Origin: Candidatus Omnitrophota bacterium | GTDB lineage: Bacteria > Omnitrophota > Omnitrophia > Omnitrophales > Abzuiibacteriaceae | Assembly (NCBI GenBank): GCA_016206995.1 | Contig: JACQQN010000164.1 | Location: 1 to 5,417, forward strand | Length of the DNA: 5,417 nt | Direction: 5' to 3' | Shown here: positions 1 through 5,417 of the stretch, piece after piece | Layout of the letters: every line of letters starts with the position of its first letter | Position numbering within the stretch: the first letter of the stretch is position 1 | Notes under the pieces: generated by a model | Databases searched by the model: none | What the model was told of the DNA's origin: nothing | What the model saw: only the letters and a program-made list of their open reading frames with translations | Translations under genes and position numbers: made by a program

Positions 1-2
1 GG

Positions 3-98
3 TGGAAGGGTTGGGGCAGTACCGACCTCCCGATTTATATTTCCAAAAGGATTCTCTGATGAAGGTCGGTGCAGAATAGTGCTTGGCTGATCGGCCAA
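3..98 (-). other. Start of a further module, cut by the window edge
   Basis: Residues 1774-1805 read [19 protein letters not shown] and continue through [10 protein letters not shown] to the edge, rich in Pro, Ser and Asn and probably disordered. There is no stop codon, so the protein continues to the left of position 3. Nothing can be said of its function. Confidence 0.5.
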
Positions 99-3000
99 GC
101 GCAATTCGGACCTTGAAACAATTTCCTCATCCGCTTGCCGGCCGAAACCCCATGGTTTCGACACTCCGCTCGAATCTGGAAGATTCACGCTACGCAATTC
201 TGAACGACTGGACTTAAAAACAACTTTTCGGGGAGGAAACCGGCGTTCGAGATCGATCACTGCCAATCGCGATGCGATCTCTGCTGCATGAAGCGAAGGA
301 TGATGAGGAGCAAAAAAGACGATTTTCTCTTTCCCTGCATGAACCGAAGTTTGTGGGCTGTCTGGTGGATCATATTCCCGTAAAGTGCGCAAAATCCTTT
401 GTGTTGACGGGTGATTCATAATCGTGTGAATTTCTTCAGAAGTTTTGATCTCGGCCGCTTGTTTTGCTTTACGGATATTTCGAGAATAAACGAGACCAGC
501 GGCCACCAAAATAGCAATGGCGGGTCCTTGTAGAAAAATTGAAACGATATTTTCACTAAGAGTTTGATTGTGCTGGGTAAGGAATCTAGCTGCGACGGTC
601 AAAATGAGAGCCGCACTGAGCGTGACCGTAATCCATGTTTTAGTCCTGGAGCGATGTTGGAGTCTTTCGTTGAGTTTTTGATTCAACCTCGCTTCTTCCG
701 CTTGGAGCTCAACGAATTCGCGATGAAGTTCTGTTTCTTGATCCCGAAGGCGAGGAATTTCTTTTGTGATTTTCTGCAAACGAGCAGGATCAATCTCAGG
801 TTTTGCTTGCTCTACTTCTAATTGAGCAATGTTGCGGCTAATGGTGGTTAAATCAAATCTCGCGATCTGGTCACGAACGTTTGCTAATTTATCGTTAAGC
901 TTTCTGATTTGCGCTTTGGTCAGCCGGCCCCACAACGCACTTAATAAAGTTGGCTGACGAACGTCAGATGCGTTTTGAAAATTCAAGCTCCTTAATTCTG
1001 AGCGGGAACGTTGTGCTTTAAACCAATCGATTAACGTTCTTGTTGAAGAATCGTGCGCAGCTTGTTTCTCTGGCTCACCCGTTGGACTTAATTCTGGCAA
1101 GATCCGACCGGCTAGCACCTTACCAAGTTCAACACCCATTTGGTCAAAACTAAAAATATTGAGAATAACCCCTTCCGTGAAAATTTGATGCTCATACATC
1201 GCAATTAAGACACCTAGAGCTCGCGGGGTTAAGCGATTAATTAAAATAGTATTGGTTGGATTATTTCCAGGGAAAACTTTATGCGGCGCAAGCGATGGGT
1301 CAACCCCTTCAGCCAAGACTTCTTCGAGTGTCTTACCTAGCGCCAAAGCTTTCGTCTGGGCAAAATAGTTTGCCATGAATTTTTCGTGGTGATCTCCAAT
1401 GGGATTCTGAGAATTAGCAATCCCAATAAAATCAGCCGGAATCAAACGCCCCCCTTGGTGGAGCAACTGATAAAATGAATGCTGGCCATTGGTACCGGCC
1501 TCTCCCCAAATAATGGGACTTATTTGATAGTCAACAATTGGGTTGTCATTTCGATCAACACTTTTTCCATTACTTTCCATAAATGCTTGTTGTAAGTAAG
1601 CGGGTAAACGATGTAAATATTGGTCGTATGGCAAAATTGCGTGCGTTTCAGCGCCAAAGAAATTGGTATACCAAATACTCAAGAGAGCCAAAATCACAGG
1701 AATATTGGAAGATAGCGGCGCTTTAAGAAAATGTTCGTCCATGGCATGAGCACCGGCGAGAAGTTCTTGGAAGTTATCGAATCCGATGTACGTTGCAATG
1801 GAAAGACCGATGGCCGACCATAAAGAAAAACGTCCGCCGACCCAATCCCAAAACTCAAACATATTCGCTGAATCAATTCCAAATTCTTCTACCAATGCTT
1901 TATTTGTCGAAAGCGCTACAAAGTGTTTTTTAATCGCTGCTTTATCTTTCGCGTATGTTAAGAACCATTCACGGGCTGACTTTGCGTTGGTTATGGTTTC
2001 TTGCGTCGTAAAAGTCTTGGAAGCGATGATAAAAAGTGTGGTTTCCGGATTTAATTTCTTAATGACTTTCTCTGCAATATCCGTTCCATCCACATTCGAA
2101 ACAAAATGAACTCTGACGTTTCCAGTCGCGTAAGGCTTCAGCGCTTCCGTCGCCATAACGGGACCAAGGTCTGAACCGCCGATACCAATATTCACAATAT
2201 CGGTAATGCGTTTCCCTGTATACCCAGCCCACTCGCCGGAATTGATTTGATCCGAAAACCTACGCATCTGATCCAATACGGCAGAAACTTTCGGAATAAC
2301 ATTTTCACCGTCAACCATTACCTTTGCATCCCTCGGCATTCTTAACGCCACATGCAAAGCGGCGCGGTTCTCGGTTTGATTGATTTTATCTCCCGAAAAC
2401 ATTCTCTTGATCGCATCAGGCAATCTCGTTTCAATGGCAAGTTCGAGTAAATGGTTAAAAGTCGCTGAATCGATTAAATTCTTTGCATAATCAAGAAAAA
2501 GCGTTACGCCACTTGAATCGAAAGAAGCACTAAAACGAGAAGCGCGCGCGGGATCGGTTAGTAAATCGCGCAAGTGAAGTCTCTTGACTCTTTCATAATC
2601 CGTATTGAGCTCATGCCAAACAGCGGTGGTGGTTGGATTAATCGACTGAAGTGCTCGCAATTCAGCGCGACGAGCGCTTTCAGATGGTTTCACAAAAATA
2701 GAAACAAGGGTGTCTGCAACAACTGATTGTAGATCGTCCGCGTGTGCTTGTTTATATTCCGCCACTGCCGTTTGAAGCTGCGATTGTTCCCACTCCGTCA
2801 GCGGCCGGCGCATCACAGTTGCTTCTGTGATTAAAGCACGAATAAGTTGCGATGTTTCTGAATCGGGCGCCCATTGATCACCAGAACGCGCTGCAAAGCC
2901 TCCTGATTTGATCCGATTGATTAATGTGCGAATTGCTTCTCTCCGAGTAAATGGTAAAATGACGGTGCCTTCATCTGTATCGATATTTTCAGGCGATGTA

Positions 3001-5417
3001 ATTCTCACATGCTGAATCCCATTCTGAGATGCGCCAACAGCTGCCCTTACTTTTGGTCTAATGCTTCCCTTTGGAAAAATATTTTCATCCTTGTCTTGCG
3101 CCAAAAGCGTTTCCATACTATCAGCTAAAATCGTGTGGATTGGATTTTGACGTATTTGATCTCCATCAAGATAAACATATGGCGTTTCAGTTGAAATCAA
3201 TAATTCATCCACGCGGACATTTTCATTTTTCAAATCAATCGCAAGCCTTGCCGTTGCGTAATCTTTATCAATCACAGCACCGAGAACTTCAAGCTCTCCG
3301 GTTGCACGGTAATGCTTCGCATCCACCGGAATCCCGCCGCCGCCAACAGCAACCACGAACTTTCCTTCTCTTAAAGCCTGTGCGATTTCTTTAATTTCTA
3401 CAATCCCAACCGGATTCGGAGAAGGAACTCTGGGTCTTGTGTCAGGACCTTCCTTTGCCCTTGTTCCAATAGGTTTGGTTGGCTTTTCAAATTCGGGGTC
3501 GTCCGGATTGACTAACACATGCGTGATCACAACATGGATCTTGTCTTCTGGAATCCCTTTTTCCGCAAGTACTTGTTTGATCAAAGCACCAGTGTTTTCT
3601 TGCGTTCGCTCAACAATGCTGCTCTTTGCGAGCAAATCCATCATTTCACCATTATTCAAACTTTCCATGGAGCGTCCTGATTCGCGTAAATCTTCTTGTA
3701 GGAACCTTCCGGCTTGAGGGCCATTGCCATGAGTCATAATTGGTAGTGTTCCATTCATGATTTCTTGAACAACCAAGTCTGTAAACGTTTTGCGCAAATT
3801 GAAGAGCTGCTCCTCATCGGTAGCTTTCGTTCCTCGCCTCACAGCCGAATTTCCACCAACAGATAACAACCTTGGAAGACGAAGCACATCAGGTGTTGCG
3901 CTGACACTCCGCAGTTCAGCGCGGGCTTTCACCAAACCAACCTCCACACCCGTTTTCGAATATGAGATTTGAATTGCAGGACGCGAGCTGCGTATGACCC
4001 GCCTAATCGTTAGCCGAAGATTTTTGAAATTAATTTCGATTGGTAGTTTTTGCTCGCCATCAATTAACGCAAGGCGTATGTCGTGTACAAGCTCATCTTG
4101 AACAGCTTTACGTTCCCTTCTAGGAAACTGTGCATTAAACGATCCAAACCACTTCACATGACGCCAATTGAAATCATCAAGTTCGGGCACATCAAATCTT
4201 GGCACTGGACCGCGGCGAGTGTGCGCAAAAGCGATCAGAGTCATGGTGACTGCTCCCAACAAACCAGCTTCCATGGGCAAACGCGCATCCGATTGTTGCG
4301 CGTGCAGCTGAGACATGAAACTCGTGATTACATATCCAACTCCAAATGCAAGCAAAGCAAATCCTGCCGTAAATAAGAAGGGATGTGCCTGAGACCATCT
4401 GGGATGCCAGGTTGGCTTTTCTAAAGTTTCGCCATTCGCCCGCAATTCACTTCGTTTCTCGCCATTAGAAATCCCTACCGGTTCCAAAATAAGACCCGCT
4501 TTAGTAAGTTTTTCAATTGATTCTTCAGCTGCCTGAACAGTGAACATATCATGAGCGTTCAGTGCTTCTCTTAACACTCCGAGCGCTTGGCTTAAAAGAT
4601 TGTCTGAAGAACCCTCATAAAGATTTGGCTCGCCCAATGCAGCTAAAGCTTGAAGTGTGTCTTCTCGTAGAGAAGCTCTCCCTGCTTGGTCGATCATTTC
4701 CAACACACGTGCCGCACGATCTGAATCAGAAAGAGTTGTTTCAGCTTGAACGGGAGGCGTTACTTTTTCTCTCGGGCGTGATAGAAATTGATTAAAAATC
4801 TCACGATCTTCTGGATAATCTAAAGACAATTGAGCAACTAAGTCAAAAAAGGGTTCATAGTCATGCCAGGCGTTGGTTGGCACCAAAAAGAATTCAGAAT
4901 TTCTAAGCTCTCCAGTATTCAACAAGCGGAAACCATGGACGCCAACCGATAATCCCATATCCATCATGTGGATCTGAGTTCCTTCCAGATTCATCGTAAT
5001 ATCTACAAATCGATTGGTTTGAAGGTACCGTTCCATAGCCGGGGTTGCTTTTGAGACTTCGTATTGGACAACTTTTTTATTAATTTCTTTTTTCTGCTCA
5101 ACGACCAGTTTCGTTCGCAACTCTGAACGTGTAGTTAAAGTTTCAGCTTCCGCGTTTCGGGGTTTTGGTTTTGACCTGAAACCCTGAACTCGAGGTCTAA
5201 AATTTGATTGATCGTGTAAGCGACTTGCGTCTGGATCGTATCTTTTTAGAAAAGCATCGAGTTCTGGTCGAGCTCCATAACGAACCGCTGCCCACGTCCG
5301 AGCATGAAAGAGATCATTTTGATTTAAAGAACTGGAAGAATTAGCGAGAGAGTAAATGGAATCGGAATAGGAAACAGAATTCGAAACAAAAAAGGTAAAA
5401 ACAAGAATGCCTGAAAC
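3..5417 (-). CDS. Giant multidomain protein/putative polyprotein with carbamate-kinase-like and glucose-6-phosphate isomerase modules (partial, both ends open)
   Basis: One minus-strand frame runs through the whole window for 1,805 codons; I read every codon and found no stop. Neither the start nor the stop lies inside the window. Modules in order: hydrophobic leader (about 1-25), basic linker, unknown module (102-321), membrane hairpin module (327-498), carbamate-kinase-like domain (504-916), full-length glucose-6-phosphate isomerase (922-1471), coiled coil plus second membrane hairpin (1477-1737), 26-residue spacer, and an open-ended tail. Seven copies of R-[S/A]-E-L-R separate the modules. 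There is no in-frame ATG between a motif copy and the N-terminus of either enzyme: the first Met in the kinase module is residue 554, after its GGN motif, and the first in the isomerase is residue 1006. Separate internal translation of the enzymes is therefore unlikely. Domain identities are confident; proteolytic processing is inference. An automatic pipeline might name the whole gene after the isomerase alone, which would mislead. Confidence 0.95.
99..113 (-). repeat. RSELR boundary motif, copy 7 (residues 1769-1773)
   Basis: The context is [13 protein letters not shown], coded AGG TCC GAA TTG CGC. It is the last copy in the window and opens the module that runs off the left edge. Confidence 0.87.
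114..191 (-). other. 26-residue spacer between motif copies 6 and 7
   Basis: Residues 1743-1768 contain [17 protein letters not shown] and end DEEIVS. It is too short for a folded domain and is rich in Ser, Gly and Pro with one Trp. If both flanking motifs are cut it would be a free small peptide; otherwise it is a flexible linker. No similarity recognised. Confidence 0.5.
192..206 (-). repeat. RSELR boundary motif, copy 6 (residues 1738-1742)
   Basis: The context is [13 protein letters not shown], coded CGT TCA GAA TTG CGT. It ends the coiled-coil and hairpin module. Its downstream flank (SVN) is close to that of copy 5 (SLN). Confidence 0.87.
207..989 (-). other. Coiled-coil and membrane-hairpin module 2
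   Basis: Residues 1477-1737. A long charged helical stretch at about 1499-1589 ([20 protein letters not shown], then [20 protein letters not shown] and following) has Leu/Ile spacing typical of a coiled coil, probably an antiparallel pair with a break around DPARL. Two hydrophobic helices follow: about 1595-1613 ([20 protein letters not shown]) and about 1624-1644 ([19 protein letters not shown]). The flanks are strongly basic ([11 protein letters not shown] before, SRNIRKAK after) and the loop is neutral to acidic ([10 protein letters not shown]), so both ends are predicted cytoplasmic. The C-terminal part holds LREYDPPDS (about 1679-1687) and a hydrophobic stretch with three histidines, [16 protein letters not shown] (His1705, His1706, His1710), then a basic end ([12 protein letters not shown]). 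No family recognised. A cytoplasmic coiled coil next to a hairpin suggests oligomerisation or a scaffold at the membrane. Confidence 0.65.
990..1004 (-). repeat. RSELR boundary motif, copy 5 (residues 1472-1476)
   Basis: The context is [13 protein letters not shown], coded CGC TCA GAA TTA AGG. It follows the natural C-terminus of the isomerase with no linker to speak of, and opens the coiled-coil module. Confidence 0.88.
1005..2654 (-). other. pgi: Glucose-6-phosphate isomerase domain, full length
   Basis: Residues 922-1471, about 550 residues, the same as a stand-alone long-type enzyme (about 549 in E. coli). It interconverts glucose 6-phosphate and fructose 6-phosphate in glycolysis and gluconeogenesis, in the cytoplasm. 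Landmarks in order: [10 protein letters not shown] (N-terminus), [25 protein letters not shown] (about 1008-1026), [11 protein letters not shown] (about 1076-1086), [10 protein letters not shown] (about 1132-1141), signature 1 [14 protein letters not shown] (1191-1204), MESNGK with catalytic Glu1281, GTNGQH with catalytic His1313, signature 2 [10 protein letters not shown] with catalytic Lys1433, and the C-terminal [16 protein letters not shown], which ends right before the next motif copy. Arg1196 of the GGR motif is present. Minor differences are GEAGTNGQH where GEPGTNGQH is usual and a one-residue insertion between the catalytic Glu and His. Everything needed for activity is present, so I expect a working enzyme, either embedded in the chain or cut free. 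Confidence 0.97.
2655..2669 (-). repeat. RAELR boundary motif, copy 4 (residues 917-921)
   Basis: The context is [13 protein letters not shown], coded CGC GCT GAA TTG CGA. It sits directly before the natural N-terminus of the isomerase: [10 protein letters not shown], which starts four residues later, matches the NINPTQTAAW start of E. coli Pgi as I remember it. Confidence 0.88.
2670..3908 (-). other. Carbamate-kinase-like domain (amino acid kinase fold) with C-terminal helical extension
   Basis: Residues 504-916; the kinase core is about 511-822. Carbamate kinases make ATP and carbamate from ADP and carbamoyl phosphate, normally in arginine or purine fermentation. Visible landmarks are [10 protein letters not shown] (517-526), [10 protein letters not shown] (HGNGPQ 563-568), [15 protein letters not shown] (Lys648), [24 protein letters not shown] (GGGGIPV 692-698), [10 protein letters not shown] (Lys718) and [13 protein letters not shown] (Lys789). 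The three lysines match those conserved around the phosphate and carbamate site. Departures from the family: the usual QG-x-IGY segment is replaced by an unrelated stretch ([16 protein letters not shown]); the insert between KPIG and VPSP, normally about 30 residues and covering the carbamate site, is roughly halved; and the MGPK-type motif reads IRPK. It may phosphorylate a different substrate or be inactive. A helical tail (about 823-916) has no counterpart in the family, whose usual length is about 310. No arginine deiminase or ornithine transcarbamylase is nearby, so I withhold arcC as a name. Confidence 0.85.
3909..3923 (-). repeat. RAELR boundary motif, copy 3 (residues 499-503)
   Basis: The context is [13 protein letters not shown], coded CGC GCT GAA CTG CGG. 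Ala replaces Ser at the second position. It lies about 18 residues before the GGN motif of the carbamate-kinase-like domain. Confidence 0.85.
3924..4439 (-). other. Membrane-hairpin module 1 with basic soluble tail
   Basis: Residues 327-498, between motif copies 2 and 3. Two hydrophobic helices are visible: about 346-368 (starting [20 protein letters not shown]) and about 380-399 ([20 protein letters not shown]). They are joined by a short polar loop ([11 protein letters not shown]). The sequence just after the second helix is basic (HTRRGPVPR) and the sequence before the first carries W, H and R, so the positive-inside rule places both ends in the cytoplasm with the loop outside. The remaining 100 or so residues are soluble and charged: [27 protein letters not shown], then a beta-rich basic stretch ([20 protein letters not shown] and following). 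No family recognised. Together with the second hairpin module it would anchor the neighbouring enzyme domains to the membrane if the chain stays uncut. Confidence 0.6.
4440..4454 (-). repeat. RSELR boundary motif, copy 2 (residues 322-326)
   Basis: The context is [13 protein letters not shown], coded CGA AGT GAA TTG CGG. It separates the unknown helical module from the first membrane-hairpin module. Confidence 0.85.
4455..5114 (-). other. Unrecognised soluble module of about 220 residues
   Basis: Residues 102-321, bounded by motif copies 1 and 2. I do not recognise a family. The first half begins with a Lys/Glu-rich helix ([18 protein letters not shown]), then a probable alpha/beta stretch with short hydrophobic strands ([38 protein letters not shown]). 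The second half, about 225-310, is all helical and Ala/Leu/Glu-rich ([41 protein letters not shown]), with helix pairs that resemble HEAT or armadillo-type repeats without a clear match. There is no transmembrane segment and no obvious catalytic motif. [11 protein letters not shown] near the middle resembles the boundary motif, but it has Gly instead of Ser/Ala and Thr in place of the leading Arg, and it is not at a module border, so I do not count it. Its side of the membrane is uncertain and depends on whether the leader is functional. Confidence 0.5.
5115..5129 (-). repeat. RSELR boundary motif, copy 1 (residues 97-101)
   Basis: The context is [13 protein letters not shown], coded CGT TCA GAG TTG CGA. 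It separates the N-terminal leader and linker from the unknown module at 102-321. See the finding on the seven motif copies for the case that it is a module border. Confidence 0.85.
5130..5417 (-). other. N-terminal module: hydrophobic leader (signal peptide or membrane anchor) and basic linker
   Basis: Residues 1-96 of the readable part. The first 18 or so residues ([18 protein letters not shown]) are hydrophobic then serine-rich, as in the core and polar end of a signal peptide or a short signal anchor. A start codon may therefore lie only a few codons beyond position 5417. No ATG, GTG or TTG occurs in the first codons, so the start is outside the window. A short helical stretch follows ([18 protein letters not shown]), then LKRYDPDAS at 56-64, then a linker rich in Arg, Lys and Pro (about residues 69-90) leading to the first RSELR copy. 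It could equally be an internal transmembrane helix of a longer chain. Function unknown. Confidence 0.5.

Noticed and set aside
288..303. HHPSLH as a metal-binding site
   Set aside because: Three histidines in six residues is suggestive, but there is no family match or further ligands, so I mention it only in the module description.
564..821. Plus-strand ORF of 85 codons
   Set aside because: It lies antisense to the coiled-coil module; the translation has no domain-like pattern and the minus frame is continuous through it.
1694..1882. Minus-strand ORF of 62 codons in another frame
   Set aside because: It overlaps the signature-1 region of the isomerase out of frame, so it is a shadow.
1786..2109. 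Plus-strand ORF of 107 codons
   Set aside because: It is antisense to highly conserved isomerase sequence; the opposite frame explains every base.
3071..3717. Two plus-strand ORFs (3071-3394 and 3439-3717)
   Set aside because: Both are antisense to the carbamate-kinase-like domain, whose motifs read cleanly on the minus strand.
3790..4398. Plus-strand ORFs at 3790-3972 and 4083-4376 and a minus-strand ORF at 4192-4398 in another frame
   Set aside because: All overlap the continuous frame of membrane-hairpin module 1 and the kinase start; none has a ribosome binding site or recognisable protein.
4562..4795. Plus-strand ORF of 77 codons with many leucines
   Set aside because: It is antisense to Leu/Glu/Ala-rich helices of the unknown module; the leucine richness reflects the complementary codons.
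4872..4916. NTGELRN as an eighth boundary motif
   Set aside because: It lacks the leading Arg and the Ser/Ala, and it falls in the middle of a module rather than at a border.
99..5129. The recurring plus-strand string around gcaattc as a DNA repeat, recombination site or operator
   Set aside because: The spacing is irregular, the copies differ at silent positions, and all are in the same reading phase, which fits protein-level conservation.

Overview
The window is one uninterrupted coding frame. Read on the minus strand, in the frame whose codons occupy plus-strand triplets starting at positions divisible by three, I found no stop codon from 5417 down to 3. That gives 1,805 codons, open at both ends. 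The ATG-to-stop ORFs found in other frames are shadows of this gene. Residue numbers below count from the first codon in the window (codon 5417-5415 = residue 1).

The protein is a string of unrelated modules. In protein order: a hydrophobic leader-like segment with a basic linker (1-96); an unrecognised soluble module (102-321); a module with a two-helix membrane hairpin and a basic soluble tail (327-498); a carbamate-kinase-like domain with a helical tail (504-916); a complete glucose-6-phosphate isomerase (922-1471); a coiled coil plus a second membrane hairpin (1477-1737); a 26-residue spacer (1743-1768); and a low-complexity-looking tail that runs off the window (1774-1805).

The key observation is a five-residue motif, R-[S/A]-E-L-R, that occurs seven times, each time exactly between two modules (residues 97, 322, 499, 917, 1472, 1738 and 1769). 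The isomerase fits between two copies almost residue for residue: its normal N-terminus begins about four residues after one copy and its normal C-terminus ends against the next. All seven copies use different codons, so conservation appears to be at protein level. The simplest reading is a bacterial polyprotein, or a modular giant protein, in which RSELR marks module borders and may be a processing site. Cleavage is inference; the motif and its placement are read directly from the sequence.

How the modules might work together: the charge pattern around both membrane hairpins predicts that their flanks, and so the carbamate-kinase-like and isomerase domains, face the cytoplasm. Uncut, the chain would tether a glycolytic enzyme and an amino-acid-kinase-fold enzyme to the inner membrane. 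Cut at RSELR, it would release separate enzymes and small membrane proteins from one translation product.

Organism: a bacterium of moderate GC content. The isomerase is of the long type seen in E. coli and many Gram-negative bacteria. Giant fused proteins of ordinary enzymes point to an uncultivated lineage; Omnitrophota, known for giant proteins, is a low-confidence guess. No RNA genes, mobile elements, CRISPR arrays, promoters or terminators were seen, and there is no intergenic DNA.
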